A DNA stretch of 64,000 nucleotides from Micromonospora halotolerans (GTDB lineage Bacteria > Actinomycetota > Actinomycetes > Mycobacteriales > Micromonosporaceae). The stretch lies in the NCBI RefSeq assembly GCF_032108445.1, contig NZ_CP134876.1:3968001-4032000 (forward strand). Reading direction: 5' to 3'. A program made the position numbers and the translations under genes. Shown here one piece after another: positions 43,167 through 52,573 of the stretch. The notes below the pieces were generated by a model. It was not told the origin of the DNA, ran no database searches, and worked only from the letters and a program-made list of their open reading frames with translations. Every line of letters begins with the position of its first letter. The first letter of the stretch is position 1.

Positions 43167-44057
43167 ATGACCGACACCCCACCGGCCGTCGAGCTGGCCG
43201 GACTCACCAAGACCTTCGGCCCGGTGACCGCCGTCGACGGGCTCAGCCTCCGGATCGAACCGGGCGAGGTGGTGGCCTTCCTCGGCCCCAACGGCGCCGG
43301 GAAGACCACCACCGTGGACATGCTGCTCGGGCTGGCCCGCCCGGACGCCGGCACCGTCCGGCTCTTCGGCGGCACGCCCGGCGACGCTGTCCGGCTCGGC
43401 CGGGTCGCCGCCGTGATGCAGACGGGCGGCCTGCTCAAGGACCTCACCGTCGCCGAGACGGTACGGATGACCGCGCACTTCTACGGCCAGTCCCGTCCGG
43501 CGGCCGAGGTACTGGAGCGGGCCGGCATCGCCGACATCGGCGACCGTGCCGTGGGCAAGTGCTCGGGTGGCCAGCAGCAGCGGCTGCGCTTCGCCCTGGC
43601 GCTGCTGCCCGACCCCGACCTCATGGTGCTCGACGAGCCGACCACCGGGATGGACGTCGAGGGGCGGCGGGACTTCTGGCAGGCCATCCGCGCCGACGCC
43701 CGCTCCGGCCGGACCGTCCTGTTCGCCACCCACTACCTGGACGAGGCCGACGCGTACGCGGACCGGATCGTGCTGGTCCGCCAGGGGCGGGTGGTCGCCG
43801 ACGGCACCACCGCCGAGATCAAGAACCTGGCCGCCGGCCGGGTGGTGCGGGCCACCCTCCCGGGCGCCGACCAGACCGCGCTCGCGGCGCTGCCCGGCGT
43901 GCGGTCCGTCGAGGTGCGCGGCGACGCCGTGCTGGTGCACACCGAGGACTCCGACGTCGTCGCCCGGCACCTGCTGACCCGGACCGACGCCCGGGACCTG
44001 GAGATCACCTCGCGCAACCTCGAGGACGCCTTCCTCGCCCTGACCGCCGCCGCCTGA
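43167..44057 (+). CDS. ABC transporter ATPase (drug or lantibiotic export type)
   Basis: This 296-residue ATPase has Walker A GPNGAGKTT (about residues 40-48), Q-loop MQTGGLL, signature CSGGQQQRLRFAL, Walker B LMVLDEPTTGMD and H-loop THYLDEAD, then a DUF4162-like C-terminal part. It pairs with the ABC-2 permease 30 bases downstream, then a two-component system. This four-gene order is typical of self-regulated exporters of antibiotics or lipids. The signature Cys in place of Leu is seen in relatives. Confidence 0.93.
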   Translation: MTDTPPAVELAGLTKTFGPVTAVDGLSLRIEPGEVVAFLGPNGAGKTTTVDMLLGLARPDAGTVRLFGGTPGDAVRLGRVAAVMQTGGLLKDLTVAETVRMTAHFYGQSRPAAEVLERAGIADIGDRAVGKCSGGQQQRLRFALALLPDPDLMVLDEPTTGMDVEGRRDFWQAIRADARSGRTVLFATHYLDEADAYADRIVLVRQGRVVADGTTAEIKNLAAGRVVRATLPGADQTALAALPGVRSVEVRGDAVLVHTEDSDVVARHLLTRTDARDLEITSRNLEDAFLALTAAA

Positions 44058-44087
44058 CCGCCGACCGCGCCGAACCCGGAGCCTGAG

Positions 44088-44894
44088 ATGACCGTCACCG
44101 CCTCGTCCGCCACCACCACGCCCGACCGGGCCGGGACCCGCCGGCCCCCCGCACTGGGCGGCTTCTCCGTCCCCGTGCTCGCCATCGAGATCCGCCGGGT
44201 GCTGCGCAACCGCCGCACGCTGGTGTTCATCCTGGTCATGCCGGCGGTGTTCTTCCTGCTGTTCGGCCTGCCGCAGCGGGGGCAGAACCTGGACAACGGC
44301 CTGCCCGTCACCGCCTGGATCATGATCAGCCTGGCCGTCTACGCGGCCATGGTCGCCACCACGAGCGCCGGCGCGGCGGTCGCCACCGAGCGGGCGCTGG
44401 GCTGGAGCCGGCAGCTGCGGCTCACCCCGCTGCGCCCTGCCGCGTACGTGGCCACGAAGGTGGCCACCGCCATGGTGCTCGGCCTGCTCGGCGTGCTTGT
44501 CGAGTTCGCCGTGGGCGCCGCCTCCGGCGTCCGGATGCCGGCGCACGTCTGGATCGAGTCCGGCCTGACCGCCTGGATCGGCTCGCTCGTCTTCGCTGCC
44601 CTCGGCCTGTTCGTCGGCTACCTGGCCCCGGCCGAGAACGTCATGCAGTTCATGGGCCCGGTGCTGGCCATCCTGGCCATGCTCGGCGGACTGTTCGTCC
44701 CGCTGGAGATCCTGCCCCACGCCATGCAGCAGATCGCCAAGTTCACCCCGGTGTACGGCGTCGGCGAGCTGGCCCGGGCGCCGCTGACCGGGACCGGTGT
44801 GGACTGGGCGGCGGTCGGCAATGTGGCCGCCTGGACCGCCTTCTTCGGCCTCGGCGCGGCCCGGCTGTTCCGCCGCGACACCACCCGCGTCTGA
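44088..44894 (+). CDS. ABC-2 type permease
   Basis: This 268-residue protein has six helices with an N-terminal cytoplasmic stretch (LAIEIRRVLRNRRTLVFILVMPAVFFLLFG) and the ABC-2 signature region near residues 180-215 (AENVMQFMGPVLAILAMLGGLFVPLEILP). It forms an exporter with the preceding ATPase, probably as a dimer of each. Confidence 0.92.
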   Translation: MTVTASSATTTPDRAGTRRPPALGGFSVPVLAIEIRRVLRNRRTLVFILVMPAVFFLLFGLPQRGQNLDNGLPVTAWIMISLAVYAAMVATTSAGAAVATERALGWSRQLRLTPLRPAAYVATKVATAMVLGLLGVLVEFAVGAASGVRMPAHVWIESGLTAWIGSLVFAALGLFVGYLAPAENVMQFMGPVLAILAMLGGLFVPLEILPHAMQQIAKFTPVYGVGELARAPLTGTGVDWAAVGNVAAWTAFFGLGAARLFRRDTTRV

Positions 44895-44915
44895 CGCGCG
44901 GCGGCGGAGGCTAGC

Positions 44916-46070
44916 GTGTTCACCGTGGGCCTGCCGCACCAGCCGAGCCAGCCGATGAGCCGCCGTTGGCGACTCACCGGCTGGCTCCTGGCCGCGGTCT
45001 GGCTGTTCTTCCTCAACATCCCGCTGCTCACCGCGCTGCACCAACCCGAGATGTGGCGCCGGGTGCTGGGCGCGGTCACCCTGATCGCCTTCGGCTTGCT
45101 CTACGTCTGGGTGTTCGAGTGGGCGCGCGGCCGGCGGCAGGCGCGCCGGAACATCCCGCCCGGTCGGGCGTGGACGTTCCTGGCGGCGCTGCTCGGGCTC
45201 GGCCTCGCGGGCATTCCGGGCACCGAGGGGGACTGGCTGACCACACTGGTCTTCGTGGCGGCCGCGGCGGTCTTCCTGCTGCCGATCTGGGAGTCCCTGC
45301 TGGTGGTCGTGCTGGCCGCGCTGACCCCGCCGGTCACGGCGGCGCTGGTGCCCGGCTGGGAGGCCGAGGGGACCGTGGTCTTCGCCGTCGTACTCGCCTC
45401 GTTCGCCATGTTCGGCGTCACCCGGCTGGCGCAGCGCAACGCCGAACTCCAGGGCGCCCAGCAGGAGATCCGCCGGCTGGCGGTGGCCGAGGAGCGCGCC
45501 CGCACGGCGCGGGACCTGCACGACATCCTCGGGCACTCGCTGACCGTGGTGGCCGTCAAGGCGGAGCTGGCCGGGCGGCTGCTGGAGCTGGACCCGGCCC
45601 GGGCGGCCACCGAGGTCGCCGACATCGAGCGGCTGGCCCGGCAGGCGCTGGCCGACGTGCGGGGCACCGTCGGGGCGTACCGCGGGGTGAGCCTGGCGAC
45701 GGAGCTGGCCGGCGCCCGCTCGGCGCTGGCCGCCGCGGGTGTCGCGGCGGACCTGCCGGAGACGGTGCCGTCGCTGCCGGCGGAGCGGGACGAGCTGTTC
45801 GGCTGGACGGTCCGCGAGGGGGTGACCAACGTGGTCCGGCACAGCGGGGCCCGGCGCTGCCAGATCCGGATCGACCCGACGGCCGTGGAGATCCGCGACG
45901 ACGGCCGGGGGCCGGCCGGCGAGCCGGACACGGCCGGCCACGGCCTGGTCGGGCTCCGCGAGCGGGCCCGGCGGCTGGACGCCACGGTCAGCGTCGGCCG
46001 CCCGCGCGACGGGCGCGGCTTCCTGCTCCGGGTGACGCTGCCCGACGACGGACGGGGGACGACCGGATGA
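44916..46070 (+). CDS. Sensor histidine kinase (DesK/NarL type)
   Basis: This 384-residue protein has five or six N-terminal helices (residues 20-160), a HisKA_3 helix ARTARDLHDILGHSLTVVAVKAEL with acceptor His 202 and a compact HATPase (REGVTNVVRHSGARRC, IRDDGRGP). GTG 44916 follows GGAGG by five bases. Its stop overlaps the response regulator start as ATGA. It probably senses the substrate or membrane stress relieved by the adjacent ABC exporter. Confidence 0.92.
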   Translation: MFTVGLPHQPSQPMSRRWRLTGWLLAAVWLFFLNIPLLTALHQPEMWRRVLGAVTLIAFGLLYVWVFEWARGRRQARRNIPPGRAWTFLAALLGLGLAGIPGTEGDWLTTLVFVAAAAVFLLPIWESLLVVVLAALTPPVTAALVPGWEAEGTVVFAVVLASFAMFGVTRLAQRNAELQGAQQEIRRLAVAEERARTARDLHDILGHSLTVVAVKAELAGRLLELDPARAATEVADIERLARQALADVRGTVGAYRGVSLATELAGARSALAAAGVAADLPETVPSLPAERDELFGWTVREGVTNVVRHSGARRCQIRIDPTAVEIRDDGRGPAGEPDTAGHGLVGLRERARRLDATVSVGRPRDGRGFLLRVTLPDDGRGTTG

Positions 46071-46690
46071 CCGAGCCGATCCGGCTGCTGCTCGCGGACG
46101 ACCAGGCGTTGGTCCGGGGCGCGCTGGCCGCGCTGCTCTCGCTGGAGCCCGACCTGACCGTGGTGGCCGAGGTGGGCCGGGGCGACGAGGTGGTGCCGGA
46201 GGCGCTGCGTACCCGACCGGACGTGGCCCTGCTCGACGTGGAGATGCCCGGCCTGGACGGGGTCGCGGCGGCCGCGGCGCTGCGGGCGGCGCTGCCGGGC
46301 TGCCGGGTGCTCGTGGTGACCACCTTCGGCCGGCCCGGCTACCTGCGCCGGGCCATGGAGGCGGGGGCGAACGGGTTCGTGGTCAAGGACACCCCGGCCC
46401 GGCAGCTCGCCGACGCGGTCCGCCGGGTGCATGCCGGGCTGCGGGTGGTCGACCCGTCGCTCGCCGCGGAGACCCTGGCCACCGGCCCGAGCCCGCTCAC
46501 CGACCGGGAGACCGAGGTGCTGCGCACCGCCCGGGGCGGCGGCACGGTGGCGGACCTGGCGGCGACGCTGCACCTCTCCGAGGGGACGGTGCGCAACCAC
46601 CTCTCCGCGGCGATCGGCAAGACCGGCGCCCGGAACCGGGCCGACGCCGTCCGGGTGGCCGAGGAGAACGGCTGGCTGCTCGGCGACTGA
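46067..46690 (+). CDS. NarL/DesR-family response regulator
   Basis: This 207-residue protein has a receiver domain with phospho-acceptor Asp 57 (ALLDVEMPGLDG) and Lys in VVKDTPARQLA, and a LuxR helix-turn-helix (LTDRETEVLRTARGGGTVADLAATLHLSEGTVRNHLSAAIGKTG). It is coupled to the kinase. A TGACA/TGTCA palindrome upstream of the operon suggests autoregulation. Confidence 0.93.
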   Translation: MTEPIRLLLADDQALVRGALAALLSLEPDLTVVAEVGRGDEVVPEALRTRPDVALLDVEMPGLDGVAAAAALRAALPGCRVLVVTTFGRPGYLRRAMEAGANGFVVKDTPARQLADAVRRVHAGLRVVDPSLAAETLATGPSPLTDRETEVLRTARGGGTVADLAATLHLSEGTVRNHLSAAIGKTGARNRADAVRVAEENGWLLGD

Positions 46691-46696
46691 GCCGGC

Positions 46697-47617
46697 TCAG
46701 GCGGTGGCCGGCGGGGCGGGGAGCTGGTCCACCACCACGACCGCGGTGCCGGGGCGCAGCTCCGCGAGGAGCTGCCGCTGCCCGCTGCGGGTGAGCCGGA
46801 TGCAGCCGTTGGTGACGTTCTTGCCGAGCGTCGCGTCGGTGTACCAGCTGTGCAGTCCGATGTGCGCGCCGCGCAGCCCGGTGGGCACCGCGTCCGGGTC
46901 GTCGGGGATCGCGCCGAGGGCGAAGATGTCCACCCCGCCGTACACGTCCTGCGGGGGCGGGGTGCGGCCCAGCACGAAGGTGCGGCCGAGTGGGGTGAGC
47001 TGGCCGGACATGCCGAGGCTCACCTCCCAGGAGCGTACGGCGCGGCCGTCCCGGTACCAGGTGAGCCGGTGCGGGCGGCGTTCCACCACGATCTGGTCGC
47101 GCAGCGGCACGACGCTCCAGCCGCCGGCCGGTAGCCAGGCGATGCGCCGGTTGGCCGAGGGGAGCAGGACGGCGGTCCAGCCCACCCGCCGCTCGACGAT
47201 CGGCATGGTCAGCTCGACGCCGCTGATGGTGGGGGCGAGGAAGGCCAGTGGCCGGCCGCCCGGCGCGTCGTAGGCGGCGACCTCGCGGGTGGGCGTGACA
47301 CCCTCGTTTAGCGGGCGGGTGTCGGCCGGACCGGGGTCGGCGGGGAACCCGCCGGGTGCCGGGTCGTAGGTGACCACCGGCAGGTCGTCCGGTGCGGGTG
47401 CGGCGGCCGGCACGGACTCCTCGGGGGAGGGGCTCGGCTCGTCCGGGGCGGGCGGCAGCGCCGCGGTGGGCGCGCCGGCGACCGGCGCCGGGGCCGGGCC
47501 GCCGGTGAGGCTCCGGCCGACCAGCAGCGCGGCCGCCAGCAGCACCGGTACGCCGATCGCGGTGAGCAGCCAGCCGAGCGTCCAGCGCGAGAACAATCGG
47601 TCAAACAGCACGATCAA
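46697..47617 (-). CDS. L,D-transpeptidase (YkuD domain), membrane anchored
   Basis: This 306-residue protein has one N-terminal helix (WLLTAIGVPVLLAAALLVG, residues 14-32), a Pro/Ala-rich linker, then a YkuD catalytic domain ending in HIGLHSWYTDATLGKNVTNGCIRLT. The Cys of TNGCIRL and the His of HIGLHS form the catalytic pair (SHGC-type). It makes 3-3 cross-links in peptidoglycan or attaches proteins. The start is TTG 47617 or GTG 47611; neither has a clear ribosome site. It is tail-to-tail with the response regulator. Confidence 0.88.
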   Translation of the reverse strand: MIVLFDRLFSRWTLGWLLTAIGVPVLLAAALLVGRSLTGGPAPAPVAGAPTAALPPAPDEPSPSPEESVPAAAPAPDDLPVVTYDPAPGGFPADPGPADTRPLNEGVTPTREVAAYDAPGGRPLAFLAPTISGVELTMPIVERRVGWTAVLLPSANRRIAWLPAGGWSVVPLRDQIVVERRPHRLTWYRDGRAVRSWEVSLGMSGQLTPLGRTFVLGRTPPPQDVYGGVDIFALGAIPDDPDAVPTGLRGAHIGLHSWYTDATLGKNVTNGCIRLTRSGQRQLLAELRPGTAVVVVDQLPAPPATA

Positions 47618-47636
47618 TACTGTAATCGGGCGGAAG

Positions 47637-47669
47637 GCCCCCGTGCCGCGAAACGGCGGCGCGGGGGGC
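47637..47669 (-). terminator. Hairpin after the alpha-amylase gene
   Basis: GCCCCCGTGCCG and CGGCGCGGGGGGC pair imperfectly around CGAAA, 25 bases past the amylase stop, ahead of the L,D-transpeptidase start. Confidence 0.6.
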
Positions 47670-47693
47670 TCCGGTTCGGCGGGGACGGCGAGG

Positions 47694-49139
47694 TCAGGAC
47701 AGCTTCGCGCCGACGTGGACGGCCACCGCGTCGTGGGCGTTGACGGTGGCGGCGAACCAGCCGTTGGCGTCCACGGTGATCACCGGGCCGCTGCACGAGC
47801 CGTTGCTGAAGTCGCCGTGGATGACGTCGCAGTAGCGGCCGGCCGGCAGGCCCGTGTAGTAGGAGCGGCCGCTGATCGCGGCGTCCTCGTCGTTGATGGT
47901 CAGGTAGCCCCTGCCGGCCCGGCTGAAAGCGATGTGCTGCCAGCCGTTGTCGTACCAGTTGGCGACGGCGGCGCCCTGGGTGGCGTTGGCGAAGCCGACC
48001 ATGTTGGCGATCACCCGCCAGCGGTGCTCGCACTCCCAGCCCGCGTAGCAGGTGGTGTTCGACGTCCGGTTGCTGGCGTCCGAGGGCGGTCCCTGGTCCT
48101 TGTTGCTGAACGTGTAGCTCGACATCACCGCCGGGGTGCCGTACGGCCAGGCGAGCATGAAGGCGTTCGCGAGGGCGTACTCGCCGCGGTCGCGGTAGGT
48201 CAGCACGCCGCCGTCGCGCTGGGTGTCGTGGTTGTCGGTGAAGACCACCGCCGAGCCGCCGGGCAGGTAGCCCCAGGACTCGCCGAAGTTCCGCAGGTAC
48301 GCCAGCCGCTCGCTGTTGAACATCCGGGCCAGGTCCTTGCCGTACCGGAACTCGTGCACGTCGCCGTTGCCGGTGTACTCGGTCGGCTGGATCGGCTCGC
48401 CGGCTCCGTAGATGACCTCCTGCACCAGGTACGCCGAGCGGGACAGCTTCCCCCTGATCGCGGCGATGTCCGCGGCCGGCATGTGCTTGCTGGCGTCCAG
48501 CCGGAAGCCGTCGACCCCGAGCGAGAGCAGGTCGTTGAGGTACGCGGCCAGCCGGGTGCGTACGTAGTCCGACTCGGTCTTCAGGTCGGCGAGGTTGACC
48601 AACTCGCAGTTCTGCACCTCGTACCGGTCGCCGTAGTTGGCGATGTCGTTGTTGCCGTTGCGGCCGCAGTAGTGGAAGTCCTGGCTGGAGTAGGTGCCGG
48701 GGTAGTCGTAGTGGCCGAAGCCGCTGCCGGCCCACCCGGTGCCGCCGTTGTCCTGATCGGACATGTGGTTGACCACGGCGTCGACGATGACCTTCACACC
48801 GGCGTTGTGGCAGGTGTTCACCATCGCCTGGAACTGGGCGCGGGTGCCCTTGCGGGACTCGATCCGGTAGCTGACCGGCTGGTAGGCCACCCACCACTGG
48901 TTGCCGCGGACGTGCTCCTGCGGCGGGGAGACCTGGACGTAGCCGTAGCCCTTCGGGCCGAGGGTGCTGGTGCACTCGCCGGCCACCGAGGTCCAGTTCC
49001 ACTCGAAGAGCTGGACGATGACCTTCTTGCTGCCGGGGGTGGCCGCGGCGGCCGGGGGAGCCGCCACGGTGGTGGGGACGAGCAGGCTGGCGGCCAGGCC
49101 CAGGGCGAGGGCAGCCGCGCGGCATCGACGTCGATGCAT
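47694..49139 (-). CDS. amy: Secreted alpha-amylase (GH13)
   Basis: This 481-residue extracellular enzyme has a signal peptide (MHRRRCRAAALALGLAASLLVP, cleavage near AAAA about residue 33), a GH13 barrel with region I VIVDAVVNH, region II GVDGFRLDASKHM (nucleophile Asp), region III YLVQEVIYG (acid Glu) and region IV FTDNHDTQR (Asp), then an Aamy_C beta domain (HAFSRAGRGYLTINDED onward). It closely follows Streptomyces alpha-amylases, with no starch-binding domain. ATG 49139 follows CAGGAG by five bases. It degrades starch outside the cell. MalR-like operator repeats lie at the promoter. Confidence 0.94.
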   Translation of the reverse strand: MHRRRCRAAALALGLAASLLVPTTVAAPPAAAATPGSKKVIVQLFEWNWTSVAGECTSTLGPKGYGYVQVSPPQEHVRGNQWWVAYQPVSYRIESRKGTRAQFQAMVNTCHNAGVKVIVDAVVNHMSDQDNGGTGWAGSGFGHYDYPGTYSSQDFHYCGRNGNNDIANYGDRYEVQNCELVNLADLKTESDYVRTRLAAYLNDLLSLGVDGFRLDASKHMPAADIAAIRGKLSRSAYLVQEVIYGAGEPIQPTEYTGNGDVHEFRYGKDLARMFNSERLAYLRNFGESWGYLPGGSAVVFTDNHDTQRDGGVLTYRDRGEYALANAFMLAWPYGTPAVMSSYTFSNKDQGPPSDASNRTSNTTCYAGWECEHRWRVIANMVGFANATQGAAVANWYDNGWQHIAFSRAGRGYLTINDEDAAISGRSYYTGLPAGRYCDVIHGDFSNGSCSGPVITVDANGWFAATVNAHDAVAVHVGAKLS

Positions 49140-49191
49140 CGGGACTCCTGAGGGGGTGTGCGGCGCGGGGGAAGGCTTCGGTGCCGGCTCA

Positions 49192-49248
49192 TTGCAAGTC
49201 GGCTTGAAATTTTCGGCAAGGTTACAAGCGTGTTGCAAGAAATGTCAA
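49192..49248 (-). promoter_or_regulatory. Amylase promoter with MalR-like repeats
   Basis: On the minus strand TTGACA (49248-49243) and TAACCT (49224-49219) are 18 bases apart. The spacer is filled by CTTGCAACACGCTTG (49239-49225), and another CTTGCAA lies downstream at 49198-49192. CTTGCAA-type direct repeats are the known MalR (LacI-family) sites at Streptomyces amylase promoters; binding here is inferred. Confidence 0.65.
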
Positions 49249-49388
49249 CGCATGGACATACGTCGTTGCGTCAGGCGCTACACGCGCGCCGGGGCCGGAC
49301 GGTTCGACGGACCGGCCGAGAAATTCGCCACCGGAGGTGATCCGCCCGCGCCGTCCGTCCGTACTGGAGAGGGGAGCAGGGTCGGCCG

Positions 49389-51089
49389 GTGGGGCGCCGC
49401 CGCGAGACGATCGAGGAGCAGATGGCCCGGGCACAGCAGAACGAGAAGGCGACGACCGTCCGGACCGCCACCACCAGCCGTGGTGCCCGGACGATGTCGA
49501 GATCCGCGATGGTGGCGCTCACCGCGTCCGCGCTCGCCGTCGCGTGGGCCGGCCTCGAACTGGCCGGCGCCGGCGGCGTCATGTACTCGTACGGATTCTT
49601 CTTCACCGAGTTCTTCGCCGGGGTGGTCGCCCTGGTCTCGCTCAGCCTCACCGTGATGCTGGGGCTGCTCGCCACCGACCGCCTGGTGCTGCTCATCCGG
49701 CACCGGGTGCTGCTCCAGTCGGCGCACCGGGCCACCGGCATCCTCGGTGTGGCCGGGCTGGTCTGCCACGTGATCACCAAGGTCGCGATCGGCCGGGCCG
49801 GGCCCACCGACGCGCTGGTGCCGTTCGTCGCCGGCCGGGGTCTCTACGTCGGGCTGGGCACCGTGGCCGCGCTCATGATGGTCGGGGTGCTCTGGACCGG
49901 CATCGTCCGGGTCCGGTTCGCCGGTGTCGGCCCCAAGTGGATGTGGCGGTCGCTGCACTCCATGGCGTACGTGTCCTGGCCGTTCGCGCTGCTGCACGGC
50001 CTCAACGCCGGCCGGGCGGCGAAGACCTGGGTGGTGCTGAGCTACCTGGGCTGCGTGCTGCTCGTGGTGATGGCGCTGCTGGTCCGCCTCTCCGTCCACC
50101 TCGGCAAGCGCAGCCGGGAGCAGCACCAGGCCGCCGCGCTGAACCAGGCCATGGCCGGCAAGGGGGAGGAGCGCACCGGCCTGCTCGCCGGGCTGACCCG
50201 GCGCCGGGGCGCCGGCAAGGAGGAGAGCCGGTCCAGCCGGGGCCGCGAGGGCGGCTGGGCCGAGGCCACCGCCACCTGGACCGCGCCGGCCGGCACCGCC
50301 CGCCGCCGCGACCCCGAGCGGTTCGCCGTACCCGTGGTGCCGGAGCCCGGGACGCTGCGCGAGCCCGTCCGCGCGGGGGCCAGCCGGCGGCGCGCCGAGG
50401 CGCCCGTCTCCCCGGCCCGCCGCCGCGACGCGGAGCCCGCGCCGGCCGCCCGGCGCCGCGAGGAGGGCGAGCCGGTGGTCCGGCGGGAGGAGCGCGAGCC
50501 GGTGGTCCGCCGCGAGGAGCGCGAGCCGGTGGTCCGGCGCCGCGACGACGAGCGGACCGGGCGCCGCTACCGGGACGAGGAGGAGCGGACCGCCCGCCGG
50601 TCCCGCGTCGACGCCGACGCCCGCTACTCGGCCCCGCCGGAGACCGGCGGCCGCCACTCGGCCCCGCCGGACACCGGCAGCCGCTACTCCACCCCACCCG
50701 ACGCCGCCCGCTACTCGGCTCCGCCCCGCCGCGCCGACGAGCCGGAGGAGCCGTGGGACAGCCCGCGCCGCTGGGGGGGTCAGCCGGTCTCCGGCGAGCC
50801 GATCTCGGCCGGCCCGATCTCGGGCAGCCCGATCTCGTCGGCGCCGCGCAGCGGCAGCGGCCGGCACAGCGTCGAGGAGGACCTGCCGGAGGAGCCGGAC
50901 TACTGGCGCCCGCCGGCCCGCTACGCCCCCGACGACGCCTTCGTCGACGACACACCGACCCTGGTCGACCTCGCCTCCCGGCGGGCCCGGAAGGCGTCCG
51001 GCGAGAGCCGGTCGAGCCGGCGCAAGCGGGCCAACGCCGACGCGGTGGACGGCGCGTACTGGGCCGGGCTGCGGGGTGAGGCCAAGTGA
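49389..51089 (+). CDS. Haem-b-like membrane protein with long low-complexity C-terminus
   Basis: This 566-residue protein has about six helices in residues 40-240 with paired histidines in place for haem ligation (QSAHRATGILG, LVCHVITK, RSLHSMAYVSW, LLHGLNAG), like ferric-reductase or cytochrome b561-type membrane subunits. Residues 250-550 are Arg/Glu/Pro-rich and disordered, with a 27-bp repeat coding EPVVRREER, and YSAPP-type repeats. GTG 49389 or ATG 49422 may be the start. Its stop overlaps the next start (TGATG). It probably passes electrons between the membrane and the NuoF-like protein downstream. Confidence 0.75.
   Translation: MGRRRETIEEQMARAQQNEKATTVRTATTSRGARTMSRSAMVALTASALAVAWAGLELAGAGGVMYSYGFFFTEFFAGVVALVSLSLTVMLGLLATDRLVLLIRHRVLLQSAHRATGILGVAGLVCHVITKVAIGRAGPTDALVPFVAGRGLYVGLGTVAALMMVGVLWTGIVRVRFAGVGPKWMWRSLHSMAYVSWPFALLHGLNAGRAAKTWVVLSYLGCVLLVVMALLVRLSVHLGKRSREQHQAAALNQAMAGKGEERTGLLAGLTRRRGAGKEESRSSRGREGGWAEATATWTAPAGTARRRDPERFAVPVVPEPGTLREPVRAGASRRRAEAPVSPARRRDAEPAPAARRREEGEPVVRREEREPVVRREEREPVVRRRDDERTGRRYRDEEERTARRSRVDADARYSAPPETGGRHSAPPDTGSRYSTPPDAARYSAPPRRADEPEEPWDSPRRWGGQPVSGEPISAGPISGSPISSAPRSGSGRHSVEEDLPEEPDYWRPPARYAPDDAFVDDTPTLVDLASRRARKASGESRSSRRKRANADAVDGAYWAGLRGEAK
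50469..50543 (+). repeat. 27-bp tandem repeat inside the haem-b-like protein gene
   Basis: Nearly three copies of a 27-base unit beginning GAGCCGGTGGTCCG start at 50469, 50496 and 50523 and differ at a few positions. It keeps frame and encodes EPVVRREER-type nonapeptides in a disordered region. Copy number may vary between strains. Confidence 0.75.
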
Positions 51090-52552
51090 TGCGCACGACC
51101 GTGCCGCCGGTGGCCTGCGTCGGCGAGCCCCGGCTCACCGCCGGCTTCGCCGAGTTCGGCCGGCTCGACCTGCTCGCCCACGAGGAGGTGCACGGCCCGA
51201 TCGGGCCCGTGGAGCCGGCCGCCCTGCTCCGGCTGGCCGAGGCCATCGACCTCAAGGGCAAGGGCGGGGCCGGCTTCCCGTTCGCCCGCAAGCTGCGCGC
51301 GGTGCTGGAGTCCTGCGAGCGGCAGGACCTCGCCGCCGTGGTGGTGGTCAACGCCAGCGAGGGGGAGCCGGCGAGCTGGAAGGACAAGGTGCTGCTCACC
51401 CGGGCCCCGCACCTCATCCTGGACGGCGCCGCGCTGGCCGCGTACGCGCTGGACGCCGAGGAGATCGTGATCGGGGTGGCCGACGACGACGTGGGCCGGC
51501 CCTCGCTCACCGAGGCGTTGCAGGAGCGGCGGATGCCGGTGCCGACCACCATCGTCACCGTGCCGCACCGGTTCATCTCCGGCGAGGGCGGCGCCCTGGT
51601 CAACGGGATCAACGGGCTGCCGCACATCCCGCCGGGCACCAAGAAGCGGTCCAGCGACTCGGGGGTGAACGGCCTGCCCACGCTGCTCTCCAACGCCGAG
51701 ACGTACGCCCAGCTCGCGGTCGCCGCCCGGATCGGCCCGTACGAGTACGCGGCGCTCGGCACCGACGACGAGCCGGGCACCGTGCTGCTCACCGTCACCG
51801 GGGCGGCGAAGCGGCCGGCCGTGGTGGAGTGCGCGGCCGGCACGCCGCTGCGGGAGATCCTGGAGCTCTGCGAGGTGCCCGACGGGCCGGGCATCCTCAT
51901 GGGCGGCTACCACGGCAAGTGGATCACCCCGGAGGCGGCGGACCGGGCGGAGGTCTCCCGCAAGGGGCTCGCCGCGGTCGGCGGCACCCTGGGCGCCGGC
52001 ATCATCGTGCCGCTGGCCCGGGACACCTGCCCGCTCGGCGAGGCCGCCCAGGTGGTCCGCTACCTGGCCGGCGAGTCCGCCGGGCAGTGCGGCCCGTGCA
52101 AGATGGGCCTGCCCGACCTGGCCCGCGCCGTCGACCTGGCCGTCTCCGGCAGCGCGCCGATCGAGGTGGTCCGCGCGGCGGCCGGAGACGTGAAGGGGCG
52201 CGGCGCGTGCAGCCACCCCGACGGCACCGCCCGGTTCGCGCTCTCCGCCATGGAGGTGTTCGCCGAGGACCTGCGGCTGCACGCCACCGGCGAGGGCTGC
52301 GGCAAGCGGGTCAAGGGCGTCATGGGCCTGCCCGGCGCGCCCGACGCCAACCCCCGGAAGCTCACCCTCGACTGGTCCCGCTGCGACGGGCACGGCCTCT
52401 GCGCCCACGTGGTGCCGGACTTCATCCGGCTCGACGGCAACGGTTACCCCGCCTTCCCCGCCACCCCGGTGCCGACCTGGCTGCGGGAGGGCGCGCTCAA
52501 GGCCGTCAAGGTCTGTCCCGAACTCGCGCTCCGGCTGGTCAAGGCCGAGTAG
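51089..52552 (+). CDS. NuoF-like flavoprotein fused to a C-terminal ferredoxin
   Basis: This 487-residue protein has the NuoF/Complex1_51K core: FMN and NADH region LKGKGGAGFPFARKL and NASEGEPASWKDK (about residues 55-95), a SLBB-like segment (EPGTVLLTVTGAAKRPAVVE), and the N3 cluster cysteines GQCGPCKMG (Cys 334 and 337) plus GACSHPDG. The last 60 residues add a ferredoxin: DWSRCDGHGLCAHVVPD and KVCPELAL, the CxxHGxC...CP layout of actinobacterial [3Fe-4S] ferredoxins. It likely passes electrons from NAD(P)H through FMN and iron-sulphur centres to the membrane partner upstream or the thiol pathway downstream. Confidence 0.85.
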   Translation: MRTTVPPVACVGEPRLTAGFAEFGRLDLLAHEEVHGPIGPVEPAALLRLAEAIDLKGKGGAGFPFARKLRAVLESCERQDLAAVVVVNASEGEPASWKDKVLLTRAPHLILDGAALAAYALDAEEIVIGVADDDVGRPSLTEALQERRMPVPTTIVTVPHRFISGEGGALVNGINGLPHIPPGTKKRSSDSGVNGLPTLLSNAETYAQLAVAARIGPYEYAALGTDDEPGTVLLTVTGAAKRPAVVECAAGTPLREILELCEVPDGPGILMGGYHGKWITPEAADRAEVSRKGLAAVGGTLGAGIIVPLARDTCPLGEAAQVVRYLAGESAGQCGPCKMGLPDLARAVDLAVSGSAPIEVVRAAAGDVKGRGACSHPDGTARFALSAMEVFAEDLRLHATGEGCGKRVKGVMGLPGAPDANPRKLTLDWSRCDGHGLCAHVVPDFIRLDGNGYPAFPATPVPTWLREGALKAVKVCPELALRLVKAE

Positions 52553-52573
52553 CCCAACCCGGAGGAGACGCGG

